Made by a program: the position numbers and the translations under genes
Notes under the pieces: model-generated
Databases searched by the model: none
What the model saw: only the letters and a program-made list of their open reading frames with translations
What the model was told of the DNA's origin: nothing
In this document: positions 24,001 through 34,829 of the stretch, one piece after another
Position numbering within the stretch: position 1 is the stretch's first letter
How the letters are laid out: each line of letters opens with the position of its first letter
Assembly: GCA_030267565.1 (NCBI GenBank)
Contig: BRXU01000001.1
Coordinates: 8,628,501 to 8,692,500 of the forward strand
Reading direction: 5' to 3'
Length of the DNA stretch: 64,000 bases
Source: Pleodorina starrii
Lineage: Eukaryota > Chlorophyta > Chlorophyceae > Chlamydomonadales > Volvocaceae

Positions 24001-27000
24001 GGTGAGCAGTTGGGGGGAGGGAGGGAGGGGAAAGGGAAGGAGGAGGGAGGGGAAGAAGGAGGGAGGGAGGAAGGAGGGAGGGGACCGCTGGCTGACTTGC
24101 GCTGGACTTGCTTCTAGTTGGTTGGTTGGTTGGTTAGTTGTTTCTAGTTGGTTGGGTGGTTTTTGGTTACTCAGCTGGTTTTTGGTCCCCCGGAGGCTCG
24201 CAGCCTCACTCGCTGATTCCGACGTCCCTCCGTTATTTGGCTGCCCTGCGTTGTATGTATTGCTGGGTTCTGGGTCCGTTCGCTAACGCCGTCTCCTTCT
24301 CCGCTGCGGTATTTTCTTTATACCTCCGTTGTTGGCTGCCCTCTGGTGGTCCGTTATCTGGCTGCTGCTGCTGTTGGTCACAGGACGTGCTGCACTCGCT
24401 GCGGCCAAATCTGAAGCGGCACGACACGTACGACGAGGCGCTGGCTGCCGTACAGGACATCATCGCACGCGAGGTTGCGCAGTTCGGCGCGCCGCTGGGG
24501 ACGATTGGGGAGGAGGAGGGCGAGGAGGACGAGCGGAGAGGTGAGGGTGGTGTGTGCGTGCGTGTGCGTGCGGGTTTCCGTGCTTAGGGTTTCCGCGGGT
24601 CTACGGTATTCGTTCGGTGTGTGGTTGTGGGTCGCTGTTGGTTGCGGCTGCCGGAGCTGCTCACCTGCCGGACAGTTGTGTTCCCGGGGGGGGACCGGAA
24701 AGCGGCGCCAACAGCCCCCCGGCCCACCGCCCTCCCCCCCGGGCTAACGGACGTGGCGGTGCCGTTCGCCAGACGTCTATCTTGTCTTTGTTAGGGTAGG
24801 CCCCGGGGGGCCACCGGGCTCAAGGGACGCGGTGGTCAGTCCGGTGCACTTGCTCCCCGCGTGTGTATGTGTGTGTGGTTGTGGGGGGGGGGGGCAAACA
24901 GGAGGACCCTTGAACGAATGAATAAGGGCTTTGCGTGTCCAGATCAGGCATTGTGCCGCTGATGGGTGGTGATGGCCGCCCGGCTAACTGACTGGCTGCC
25001 CGGCTAACTGGCTGCCCGGCTGATTTGGGCCGCAGGTACCGCCGGCGGTCGCGACGGTGGTGGTGGCGGTGGCGGTGGCGGCGCCGGCAGCGAGACGGAC
25101 GATGGGGGCGCTCCAGGGGAGGCGAGGAGCCTGGACGAGATCAGCGGCCGCAGCTCCGGAGACGAAAGGTGCCGTACCTTGCCGTGTATGGGCCGGGGCC
25201 TGTGCCGTGAGCCCCCTCCTCCCCTCTTGGCGCATGGGTCGGGTCGGTGCCGGGGGTCGACCACACCAGTGGGCTCCCGAAGTGGGGTCGGGTCGGGTCG
25301 GGTGGGGTCGGGTGGGGTCCGGTCGATAGGCGCATCAGTAGCTTGAGGGTAAAAAGAAAACACCGCCGCGGAGAAGGAGACGACGTTAGCGAACGGACCC
25401 TGAGGGGCGGAAAGGAACACACATATTGGAACGACATGGATCAGCAGCTGCGTGCGCCTGTCCTGCCCCTCTGTGGCTGCTTCCAACCCCACCTACCCCC
25501 CACCCCCTCCCCCTTACCCCCTCCCCCTTATCCCCGGCCCCAGGGACGAGCTGGATGAGGACTTTGAGCGCGAGTGGCAGGCGCTGATGGGGGAGACTCA
25601 GACCCGGCTGGGCGGACTGGGCCTGTCCGCGTCACCGGCGGTGAGCTGGGGGTGGGGGTGGACGGGGAGGTGGAGGTGGCGGTGGCGGTGAGGTGGCCTT
25701 CGCCCCTGGATCTGTTTGCCCACAGTCGGGTCCACTCCATCTTTGTTATTCCGCCCCCCGCCCCCGAACCCTCCCCCTGCCGCCGCCGTTGCGCCGGTGC
25801 CAGCCTCTTCGCTGCGTTACGGCGAAAAGCTGCTGCCCCCCGCCCTGCTTGCTCACCGTCCCGTGACCTGGCCGCCGCCACATCCCGGCTCACTCCATAC
25901 CCAACTATGGGATCGAATGGGTGCGATGACCTGATTTGACGAACTGACAGTGACCGCGTGGGGCCACCCCACCCCCCGGCAGAGGCCGGCGGCGCTGGCG
26001 GCGAGTGCCGGCGGTGGCCGCGGAGGCGGCGGAGGCGGCGGCGCCGCCGCCCCCGCAACTGCTGAGGGCGAGGGCGGCGGCGGCGGCGGCAGCGTGACGC
26101 TGCGTATGCTTGTGAAGCGGGGCGGCAAGGACGACCGGACGCGGGAGCTGCAGGTGATGAGTTGGGGGCGGGTGTATGTGTGTGGGGGATGGGATGAGGC
26201 CAGGTGGCTCGTGCGCTCGGCTGTGTGTGTGTGTGTGTTTGCGTGTCTGGCGTGTCTGGCGTGTATGTGTGCGCCGGTGCGTCTGGGAACGGGTTCATGG
26301 ACTGGATTGGACTGGACTGGTGGTGCACCGATGACGGGCCCGGCGTTCTCCCCCCTCTCCCCCACCGCTTTCAGCCCGCGCTCGTTCCCCGTCCGCCTGA
26401 CATTTCGTGTGTGTTTTACGTGGCCGCTTGTCGCCGTTTGTCGCCCGTCCGCCTTACTTGACCACTGACCCGACTTGCCCTGCCCTGCCCTGTCCTGCTA
26501 TGGCGCACCCCGATCCGACCCGACCCGCCCTGACCCGCCCTGACCCGCCCTGTCCCGCCCGCCCGTTTTGTGTCAGGTGCCTCTGAGTTCTTCGGTGGCG
26601 CTGGCGGTGCGGCAGCGGGAGGAGGAGGAGGCGCGGGAGCGGGAGGAGATGAAGCGACTGGTGCTGGCGGCGAACAGGTGGGCTGTGGGATATGAGTGTG
26701 TGTGTGGGGGGGGTACCGTATGTGCTGTGTTGGCGGCTGCCTCTCCCCTCTCCTGCCTCTCCCCCTCCCTGGCTGCCCAGCTGCCCATATCCGGCCCGCA
26801 TGCCACCCGCGAACACACCTCTGTGCCCCCTTTCCCATCACAAAATCACCCCGTCATTCACCCCGTCATTTAGGGTTAGGGCTTCTCACCCGCAAACACG
26901 AAAACCCCCTCCCCCAATTAGCTCCCCTGATGTCCCTGCTGCTGGCCCCCCTGCCTCCCCTGCCTCCCCTCGCTAACGCCGTCTCCGTCTCCGCTGCGGC

Positions 27001-27341
27001 ATCTTCTTTTTACCCCCCGGCTTTGCTTTGCGTTGTTCTGCGGGAACAGGCAGCAGGAGGAGCAGGCGGCCAGCTTGGAGCAGCAGCAGCAGCAGGCGGC
27101 GATGGGGAGGGGCAGCGGCAAGCGCAGCGGCGGACACCGCCACGGCAAACACGTGACCGGCCAGTTGGACATGTCTGTGCTCGACGATTTCGGGCCGTCG
27201 TACGACACGCCGTATGAGCGGGCCGCGCCGGCGGCGGCGCCGCAGCTGGGCGGAGGGGGGTATGGCGGCAGGGGCGGGGGCCGGGGCGGGGCCGGCGGCG
27301 GGGGCGGGGGGCGAGGGGGCTACGGGCGGGGGCGCGGGTGA
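15059..27341 (+). CDS. UPF2: UPF2, regulator of nonsense transcripts 2
   Basis: Core NMD factor bridging UPF1 and UPF3 at the exon-junction complex. The 25 exons are 15059-15079, 15147-15234, 15305-15435, 15553-15690, 16624-16812, 17274-17429, 17741-17832, 18303-18492, 19038-19154, 19288-19826, 20023-20132, 20557-20723, 20954-21070, 21457-21563, 21807-21951, 22218-22359, 22798-22973, 23444-23530, 23948-24001, 24384-24540, 25036-25168, 25544-25640, 25983-26153, 26577-26677, 27050-27341. The total is 3717 nt or 1238 aa, and all phases agree. MIF4G-1 includes YVSEAVAAI and LHQRYADF (from residue 81). MIF4G-2 includes NSKANRRRLVRSLV (near 550). MIF4G-3 includes LLGELYNY and LDACGQYF. The C-terminus has the acidic linker, RDELDEDFEREW, then the UPF1-binding part (VTLRMLVKRGG, QREEEEAREREE) and an RGG-like end. 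The N-terminus is about 110 residues shorter than in animals. Exon 10 carries an Ala/Glu/Gly-rich insertion. The 7-codon first exon is the least certain. Confidence 0.95.
16026..16140 (+). repeat. GGCT-rich tandem repeat in UPF2 intron 4
   Basis: A degenerate array of ggct/ggca units (ctggctggctg, ggcaggcaggctggctgg) inside the 933-bp fourth intron, the longest in the gene. It is a simple microsatellite and explains the fortuitous Ala/Gly/Trp-rich reading frames seen on both strands. Confidence 0.8.
16877..16912 (-). repeat. Dispersed repeat, partial copy (UPF2 intron 5)
   Basis: It reads taagaaggtaccgcagcgg followed by agggacggagacg, the reverse complement of the 3' half of the dispersed element. 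Confidence 0.7.
17542..17605 (-). repeat. Dispersed repeat, near full copy (UPF2 intron 6)
   Basis: An inverted copy: aaaataccgcagcgg, then acggcgttaacgaacggacc. It lies about 110 bp after the donor. Confidence 0.85.
17974..18008 (-). repeat. Dispersed repeat, partial copies (UPF2 intron 7)
   Basis: It reads taagaaagatgccgcagcgg and then gagggacaga. A further short remnant (gagaccgcagcggacag) sits at about 18107-18123 in the same intron. Confidence 0.65.
20472..20501 (+). repeat. Dispersed repeat, 3' fragment (UPF2 intron 11)
   Basis: It reads cttctccgctgcgatttctc followed by tttataccc, the 3' half of the element in plus orientation. Confidence 0.6.
21137..21192 (-). repeat. Dispersed repeat, diverged copy (UPF2 intron 13)
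   Basis: A diverged inverted copy retaining ccgcggcggtggg and gttggcgaacggaccc. It is followed directly by a short (ccca)n array to about 21238. Confidence 0.65.
21588..21660 (-). repeat. Dispersed repeat, full copy (UPF2 intron 14)
   Basis: Full inverted copy from the A-rich end (tataaagagaat) to cccagcaata, starting only about 25 bp after the donor at 21564. It is one of the two best copies for deriving a consensus. Confidence 0.88.
23215..23292 (+). repeat. Tandem catcccaacccc array (UPF2 intron 17)
   Basis: About six perfect or near-perfect units of 12-13 bp. There are no spacers of unique sequence, so it is a minisatellite and not a CRISPR array. Confidence 0.85.
23379..23409 (+). repeat. 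Dispersed repeat, 3' fragment (UPF2 intron 17)
   Basis: It reads gtctccgctgcggtatctcc followed by tttttacctcc, 35 bp before the acceptor. Confidence 0.7.
24258..24325 (+). repeat. Dispersed repeat, full copy (UPF2 intron 19)
   Basis: Full plus-orientation copy from tattgctgggttctgggtcc to the T-rich end tacctcc. It lies about 60 bp before the acceptor of exon 20. Confidence 0.88.
25345..25405 (-). repeat. Dispersed repeat, near full copy (UPF2 intron 21)
   Basis: Inverted copy starting ggtaaaaagaaaacaccg and ending gttagcgaacggaccctg. It is preceded by a ggtcg/ggggtc microsatellite (25265-25325). Confidence 0.85.
26969..27015 (+). repeat. Dispersed repeat, 3' two-thirds (UPF2 intron 24)
   Basis: It reads ctcgctaacgccgtctccgt and then ctgcggcatcttctttttac. 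It ends about 33 bp upstream of the last acceptor and so supplies part of the pyrimidine-rich tract. Confidence 0.85.
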
Positions 27342-28607
27342 CGGAAGGAGACACGGCCCCGGCGGCTGCGGCGGCTGCGGCGGCTGCGGCGGCTGCTCGT
27401 GATGCCAGGGTCTGGATGTGTAGGTCGGGTTGTTGTCGCCTGTACCGTGATCCGGTGCCTTTGGGGGGGATGGGCTTCTGTGTATGTGTGTCCGGGGGGA
27501 GGTCGGGGTATGAGGGCATGCTGTGGCGGGTTGGGAGTTGGTACGCGGTTGGGTCCGGTACGACGGTTCGGAGGTGATCGGTCCGGTGAAGGGGAAGGGA
27601 AGGGAAAGCAAAGCGCGCCGTCGGTGGGGATGCGTGGCGGTGCGGACAGCACGGCATGATGCGGCGGCAAGGTGCGCTTGCAAACTGCAGCACCAGCAGC
27701 AGCTGCAGCTGCTGCCGAACGTGGCCGGGTCGGTCCTGTTCCACTCTGCCCGGGTGGCTGTCCACGATGCTACGTGTCCCCTGCCCTGGGATGTGTCGGC
27801 AGTGGCGCTTCGAATGTGGCTGGAGGAGGCCTAGCCTGGCATACGGTATTGTTCTACTGAGTTACAACTCCCTGGCTGGTTTCCGTTACTGACGGCCAAC
27901 CGTGCCAATCTGGGGAATTGTCTATCGGCAGGGGCCCGCAGGCGCGATTACCGATTCGGTTACATGCCGTAGAGCAAATGGCCTTGTGAAAGGCATATTA
28001 CATGATGCGCATCCTGGCGTGAGGGCGTTCGCGAACTTCACGCTGTGCTCGCCGTGCGTCGGCGAAGGGAGTCTCATGCCGAGAAACCCTCCTCACCCCT
28101 TAACAGGTTCTAGCGGGCGCCTATTCAGGTGGGCACGAAGTCATTAGACACCATTAGACCATCGGCAGCATCCAGCGGCGGAAACGCACACGGGCCGCCA
28201 ACAAAATGAGTACCGGTATCGCCTCGCCGCTGGCAGTCACACCGGCCACTACAAATGTGTGTGTTTGTTACATGGTTGGGGGTGCGTGCCCATCTCATGA
28301 ACAAAAGCCCATACGAGCCGAGGGCCCAAGGGAACTAAAACGCCTAAAAGCACGACAGTAGAAACACCGCCCATGCAGGAGAAGGGGATACTAGCGGCCA
28401 AAGGGGACCATTGAGTTGCGGTGGGCCCAAATGTATAGTCCAGTACCCCATAGCGAGCACCGGAAAAGCCGTCCGCTGCAGACCCAGATGAGTTGGGCCG
28501 CGTCTAGGCACAAACAGTACGCAAGCACGCTACGAGATGTTCACAAAATCCTAACACCTTTCTCGAAAGTCATCAGCGCGCTTCCCCAGAAAACATGCAC
28601 GCGCCTG
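27342..28607 (+). other. UPF2 3' flank and sequence up to the palindrome
   Basis: No gene is recognised. It should contain the UPF2 3' UTR, but I found no plus-strand TGTAA, so the end of the transcript is undefined. Homology with the other side of the inverted repeat fades at about 28608. Confidence 0.45.
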
Positions 28608-28870
28608 TACCCACCGCCGCCCGCCATCAGGAGCGGGCCAGAGACCGGCGCCAAAGCGCCTGGCCAACGAACAAGACGGCTCTACCTTCATAGCCTAGGG
28701 CCCACTAATACAGCTTTTAATGCCGTTGTATCGGTTTATAACCGCATCATACTGCGCGCAGAGCCGTTCTGCAGGCGAGGGTTCACTCTTAACTGCAATC
28801 TGCCCTGGCTTCGTTGATCGGCAAAAACATAAAAACACACGCGCACCCCCCCACTCTACCGCGGGGAGAT

Positions 28871-28902
28871 CGTCCCTTCGCTGCGGTAACTGCTTTTTAC
28901 TA
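28871..28902 (+). repeat. Dispersed repeat fragment inside left palindrome arm
   Basis: It reads cgtcccttcgctgcggta and then ctttttac. The similar strings taccgcggggagatcgtccc (before) and taccgcggggacatcatccc (after) flank it as an imperfect direct repeat. The mirror copy is at 34830-34860. Confidence 0.65.
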
Positions 28903-29102
28903 CCGCGGGGACATCATCCCAAAACACACATCCTAGCCGGACTTCGGCACGGAGCGGGGTCACAGCATTTGCACAGCCCCCACACTCCGGCCCTGCGTCC
29001 CAGGTCGTCCATACTTGAGCGCACAAAGGCAGTCCCACCCGCCCTGTCAGTCGCAGACGCTCATTGACCCCGGCCAGCCCATCAGTGTAGCTAAGGCGCA
29101 AC

Positions 29103-31557
29103 TCAACCCAGCCTGCGCAGCGCCAGGGCCGCCGAGAGCCGCGCGGCGGGCTTGTCCTCGTTGCAGCATGCCATCATGACGGCCGCCAGCGGCTTGAGCA
29201 CCTGGCCGAGCGCCTTCTCCGCTGCCTCGAGCTCCTGCGGCTGCTCGTCCAGGGCGGCGGCGAGCCGGTCGCGAACGTCGCTGACCGCCATAAGGATGCA
29301 GCGGCCGCAGCTGTACATGTCCGAGCGCGAGTCGGCCCACAGGCCGTCAGCTTGCTCGGGCGCCGCGTAGAAGGGCGTGCCGCGCGACTCGTTGGCCGAG
29401 ATCGTCTTGCCCAGCTCGCAGGGCCGCACCTCGGCCGCGTCGATAAGCTGCCACCGCGCCTTGACGTGGTCGTAGACCATGTTCTCCAGCTTGTGGTCTG
29501 CGGGGGGCAAGAGAGGGAGCGAGGGGCAGAGAGGTGAGGCGGGGTGAGGCGCACGCCAAAGGTTCCGAACCCTGCAAAGGTCCCGGCTGCACGTTCGCTG
29601 GGACCCACAAGATTACCGAAAAGGCGTATGCACCCAGGACCCCGACGGACGGACCCATACCGCCTTATTCTCCGCCCGGGCCCCCGCCCGCCCACGCGCA
29701 GACAGCACGCACCCCCGTCAACCCGTATCCACCCATCTCCCGCCTCCAGCCACTCACCAATCAGCACGTAGCCCCGCTTGTGCGCCTGGCCGACCAGCGA
29801 AAACATGTCGCGTGCGAGGCGGGTGATCATGCCCGCCAGCTCCTTCACCGCCGACTGAAGGCTGCGCTTGCCGGCCTTGAACGCGGCGAGCAGCGGCGTC
29901 GCCACGTGGTCGATGTACTGCCCGGCATCACCAGACGGATAGTACGGAAACACGGCGATGATCTCGCGGTCGGGGAGAGTGTCGTTGTCGTCCTCCGCTG
30001 CGTCGGTCTCGCGCGAGTACGGCCGCTCGACCACCATCAGCGGCTGCACGAAGATGCCCGGCAGCCGCGCAATGGTGGCCGCCTCGCGCCGCGCCTCCTT
30101 CTCCGAGACGATCATGATGCTCTCCTCGGCGGCTGCGCTGTCCGTGCAGCGCAGACGTGCCTCGAGAAGCGCCGCTCGCCGCGCCGAGTGAAAGGGGATC
30201 TGCTTGGCCACTGCGCCCTCGGCACCGCGCCGCCGAACCAGGAACACGCCGCTGTCCCACTGGGACATCGGGGCCTTGAGCATCGGGGCAGCGGAGTTGG
30301 GGCGCCTCGGGTCCAGAAACAGCGGCAGCTGAATGGCGCAAGACGGAGAGGATGATGACGGAGACGATGATGACGGAGACGACGGCGAGCAGCGGCCGCT
30401 GGCGGTTGGCGCGCAGGGCGAAGACGTGGCGGAACGGGAGGTGGTGGCGGAGGCGCGGCGCGCCGCGTAGGCGGAGGGAGCGGCGGGGCATACCCTGCTG
30501 CTGTTGGCAGCCGCGCCTGCGGGTGAAGACGTGGCGGCGGACGCTGCCCTGGTACTGGCAGCCGGAGATACGGCCGGGAAGGCGCGGATTGCTGCGCGGG
30601 CGGCGCCTGATGCCTTGCTGGCGGTGGTGGCGGTGGAGGACGAGGAGGTGGTGGGCCTGCTGGCCGCGGCCGCGGCGGCGGTTCTGGTGGCGGTGGTGGA
30701 GGCGGCGGAAGCAGCGATGGCCGAGGTGCTCTTGACGATACGGGGAGTCGCCGTCGGCGTCGCCGTGCCGTTGCGGAGCGCAGTTGCACGCAGGTTCCCA
30801 ACGCTTGGCTTGGCCGTCAGTGCCGGTGCGGCCGTCGTGGAGGCCTTTGCCAGTGACCTGAACCAGTAAAAGCGGGACAGCACAGCGCAGAGGCATATGG
30901 GATATATGAAAGGGGGAGGGTGGTGAGGGGCACATCGAGCGAGCCCCGCAGCAGGTGGGTTTTAGGGAATACACTGCTGGCTCAAGTAGCGTGCCCGCCG
31001 CCTTAGCGCAGGCTGCACGGGGAGGTCTATGGCCTGCCGCAAGCGGGTCATTTTTAAACAATAATATAATAATGCATACCATACGCGCAAAGGCGCGCAC
31101 AGTCGACGTCGCTCCGCGTGCGTCAAGGCATGACGGACACGAAGCCCTCAAAGGACGCGACTCCAGATGCCACACCCGACAAACGCACCCCGAATATCCC
31201 AAACATAACACCTGAAACTATTCCTAAAATATTTTAGGCAGCCGTGCAAGCTCCCAGGCCAGGAGCACCCACCTTTTGGTTTTGAGATCACTAATGGCGG
31301 TGACGGGGTCGCGGGTCCCGAATGAAGTCTTGATGAGCGTCCTGAAAACATCATACAAGATGAGAACGTTCAGACGAAAATGTAGCTGAGGCCGTTTCTC
31401 AGGAGCTTGGCCGCTTGCGCGGCGACGCCATGTACCAATCTCCCTGACGAAGTGCATCCCAAGAGGCTCACCGAGGAGGGCGTTCCCAGCCTCCAGCAGC
31501 CTTGCCCATCGCCTTGGTGGAGTCCTTGAAGAGCATCTGAGGAACAGTTGACGCCAT
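29103..31557 (-). CDS. Protein kinase-like protein, intact copy (left palindrome arm)
   Basis: Exons 31472-31557, 31273-31341, 29758-30857, 29103-29497 give 1650 nt or 549 aa with consistent phases. The N-terminus MASTVPQMLFKDSTKAMGK leads into about 150 residues rich in Ser, Thr, Ala and Pro. The kinase fold spans about 255-540: beta-3 lysine in AVAKQIPF (near 270), catalytic loop IDHKLENMVYD (D419, K421, N424), LIDAAEV where DFG is expected (D438), GTPFYAAPEQ (subdomain VIII, 458-467) and SDMYSCG (subdomain IX). Catalytic Asp, Lys and Asn are kept, but HRD is replaced and DFG is DAA, so activity may be atypical. The last intron falls inside the catalytic loop. The exact kinase family is not recognised. 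The Ser/Ala-rich part could hide another intron. Confidence 0.8.
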
Positions 31558-32166
31558 TCTGCTATCGGAGACAACCGAAAGCCTTAGAGATAGGGCCGAC
31601 AGCGGCCTTTGTTTGCTCGTGATATGCAGGAGGCCTAGGCAAACAAACGTCGGTAATAGACACCAGTGCCTGAGGCTTGCAAGGCAGAAGAAGAGAGAGA
31701 TAGTGAGAGAAAAATGGAAACTTGAGCGAGAGTGCTTGCGTTGCAGGAGAGATGTGTGCCGGGGCAGGTTTGAAGTCTGACAAGGAATGCCTTGGGTCCG
31801 GTGGCGGAGTAACAGCGGGGGCCTTACTAATCCTGCGGGGTGGCTGCAGTTGCGGAAGTTACATCGTACAGCCAGTTCTTGCGGCGGCCGGTAAGGCCCC
31901 GCGCATCGTTGGTACTCACCCACCGGACCCAAGGCATTCCTTGTCAGACTTCAAACCTGCCCCGGCACACATCTCTCCTGCAACGCAAGCACTCTCGCTC
32001 AAGTTTCCATTTTTCTCTCACTATCTCTCTCTTCTTCTGCCTTGCAAGCCTCAGGCACTGGTGTCTATTACCGACGTTTGTTTGCCTAGGCCTCCTGCAT
32101 ATCACGAGCAAACAAAGGCCGCTGTCGGCCCTATCTCTAAGGCTTTCGGTTGTCTCCGATAGCAGA
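31558..32166. promoter_or_regulatory. Palindrome centre: shared upstream region of two divergent kinase copies
   Basis: The 609 bp lie between the two mirror ATGs (31557 reading left, 32167 reading right). It is nearly symmetric except for the unique spacer. Each half has an identical leader with tct/ctc-rich tracts. Either both copies share a bidirectional promoter, or each half carries its own promoter. Confidence 0.5.
31805..31919. other. 115-bp spacer of the inverted repeat
   Basis: Unpaired central sequence. Even here a short block (ggggccttac) recurs in mirrored orientation, so the original palindrome may have been tighter and its centre later altered. Confidence 0.8.
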
Positions 32167-34628
32167 ATGGCGTCAACTGTTCCTCAGATGCTCTTCAAGG
32201 ACTCCACCAAGGCGATGGGCAAGGCTGCTGAAGGCTGGGAACGCCCTCCTCGGTGAGCCTCTTGGGATGCACTTCGTCAGGGAGATTGGTACATGGCGTC
32301 GCCGCGCAAGCGGCCAAGCTCCTGAGAAACGGCCTCAGCTACATTTTCGTCTGAACGTTCTCATCTTGTATGATGTTTTCAGGACGCTCATCAAGACTTC
32401 ATTCGGGACCCGCGACCCCGTCACCGCCATTAGTGATCTCAAAACCAAAAGGTGGGTGCTCCTGGCCTGGGAGCTTGCACGGCTGCCTAAAATATTTTAG
32501 GAATAGTTTCAGGTGTTATGTTTGGGATATTCGGGGTGCGTTTGTCGGGTGTGGCATCTGGAGTCGCGTCCTTTGAGGGCTTCGTGTCCGTCATGCCTTG
32601 ACGCACGCGGAGCGACGTCGACTGTGCGCGCCTTTGCGCGTATGGTATGCATTATTATATTATTGTTTAAAAATGACCCGCTTGCGGCAGGCCATAGACC
32701 TCCCCGTGCAGCCTGCGCTAAGGCGGCGGGCACGCTACTTGAGCCAGCAGTGTATTCCCTAAAACCCACCTGCTGCGGGGCTCGCTCGATGTGCCCCTCA
32801 CCACCCTCCCCCTTTCATATATCCCATATGCCTCTGCGCTGTGCTGTCCCGCTTTTACTGGTTCAGGTCACTGGCAAAGGCCTCCACGACGGCCGCACCG
32901 GCACTGACGGCCAAGCCAAGCGTTGGGAACCTGCGTGCAACTGCGCTCCGCAACGGCACGGCGACGCCGACGGCGACTCCCCGTATCGTCAAGAGCACCT
33001 CGGCCATCGCTGCTTCCGCCGCCTCCACCACCGCCACCAGAACCGCCGCCGCGGCCGCGGCCAGCAGGCCCACCACCTCCTCGTCCTCCACCGCCACCAC
33101 CGCCAGCAAGGCATCAGGCGCCGCCCGCGCAGCAATCCGCGCCTCCCGGCCGTATCTCCGGCTGCCAGTACCAGGGCAGCGTCCGCCGCCACGTCTTCAC
33201 CCGCAGGCGCGGCTGCCAACAGCAGCAGGGTATGCCCCGCCGCTCCCTCCGCCTACGCGGCGCGCCGCCCTCCGCCACCACCTCCCGTTCCGCCACGTCT
33301 TCGCCCTGCGCGCCAACCGCCAGCGGCCGCTGCTCGCCGTCGTCGTCTCCGTCATCATCGTCTCCGTCGTCATCCTCTCCGTCTTGCGCCATTCAGCTGC
33401 CGCTGTTTCTGGACCCGAGGCGCCCCAACTCCGCTGCCCCGATGCTCAAGGCCCCGATGTCCCAGTGGGACAGCGGCGTGTTCCTGGTTCGGCGGCGCGG
33501 TGCCGAGGGCGCAGTGGCCAAGCAGATCCCCTTTCACTCGGCGCGGCGAGCGGCGCTTCTCGAGGCGCGTCTGCGCTGCACGGACAGCGCAGCCGCCGAG
33601 GAGAGCATCATGATCGTCTCGGAGAAGGAGGCGCGGCGCGAGGCGGCCACCATTGCGCGGCTGCCGGGCATCTTCGTGCAGCCGCTGATGGTGGTCGAGC
33701 GGCCGTACTCGCGCGAGACCGACGCAGCGGAGGACGACAACGACACTCTCCCCGACCGCGAGATCATCGCCGTGTTTCCGTACTATCCGTCTGGCGATGC
33801 CGGACAGTACATCGACCACGTGGCGACGCCGCTGCTCGCCGCGTTCAAGGCCGGCAAGCGCAGCCTGCAGTCGACGGTGAAGGAGCTGGCGGGCATGATC
33901 ACCCGCCTCGCACGCGACATGTTTTCGCTGGTCGGCCAGGCGCACAAGCGGGGCTATGTGCTGATTGGTGAGTGGCCGGAGGCGGGAGATGGATGGATAC
34001 GGGTTGACGGGGTGCGTGCTGTCTGCACGTGGGCGGGCGGGGGCCTGGGCGGAGAATGAGAGTGAAGGCGGGGTGGGTCCGTCCGTCGGGGTCCTGGGTG
34101 CATACGCCATTTCGGTAATCTTGTGGGTCCCAGCGAACGTGCAGCCGGGACCTTTGCAGGGTTCGGAACCTTTGGCGTGCGCCTCACCCCGCCTCATCTC
34201 TCTGCCCCTCGCTCCCCTTCTTGCCCCCCGCAGACCACAAGCTGGAGAACATGGTTTACGACCACGTCAAGGCGCGGTGGCAGCTGATCGACGCGGCCGA
34301 GGTGCGGCCCTGCGAGCTGGGCAAGACGATCTCGGCCAACGAGTCGCGCGGCACGCCCTTCTACGCGGCGCCCGAGCAAGCTGACGGCCTGTGGGCCGAC
34401 TCACGCTCGGACATGTACAGCTGCGGCCGCTGCATCCTCATGGCGGTCAGCGACGTCCGCGACCGGCTTGCCGCCGCCCTGGACGAGCAGCCCAAGGAGC
34501 TGGAGGCAGCGGAAAGGGCGCTCGGCCAGGTGCTCAAGCCGCTGGCGGCCGTCATGATGGCGTGCTGCAACGAGGACAAGCCCGCCGCGCGGCTCTCGGC
34601 GGCCCTGGCGCTGCGCAGGCTGGCTTGA
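32167..34628 (+). pseudogene. Protein kinase-like gene, frameshifted copy (right palindrome arm)
   Basis: It has the same exon structure as the left copy: 32167-32252, 32383-32451, 32867-33967, 34234-34628, with all splice sites kept. The third exon differs from the left copy by two single-base losses (about 33143-33146 and about 33267) and one added gtc triplet near 33320. The total is 1651 nt, so the conserved N-terminal frame leaves the kinase frame. The kinase domain itself remains open in another frame (from an ATG at 32923), still with IDHKLENMVYD and AAPEQ. It is either a recent pseudogene, a copy using a different start, or sequencing error in GC-rich DNA. If the low-complexity segment were intronic it could still be functional. 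Confidence 0.7.
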
Positions 34629-34829
34629 GTTGCGCCTTAGCTGGACTGAGGGGCTGGCCGGGGTCAATGAGCGTCTGCGACTGACAGGGCGGGCGGGACT
34701 GCCTTTGACTGCTCAAGTACGGACGACCTGGGACGCAGGGCCGGAGTGTAGGGGCTGTGCAAATGCTGTGACCCCGCTCCGTGCCGAAGTCCGGCTAGGA
34801 TGTGTGTTTTGGAATGATGAGCCCGCGGT

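Larger units (their letters stand above)
28608..31804. repeat. Left arm of 3.2-kb inverted repeat
   Basis: The left arm pairs with 31920-35120 around an axis near 31862. The innermost exact pairing is 31794-31804 with 31920-31930. The arm covers a whole kinase-like gene plus about 0.5 kb of its 3' flank and about 250 bp of 5' flank. Arms differ by scattered substitutions and small indels (for example the last residue Gly vs Ala), so they are old enough to have diverged by a few percent. Confidence 0.93.

Noticed and set aside
31722..32162. 146-codon ORF crossing the palindrome centre
   Set aside because: It spans the spacer and the mirrored leader, with a near-mirror frame on the opposite strand; it is a by-product of the inverted repeat.
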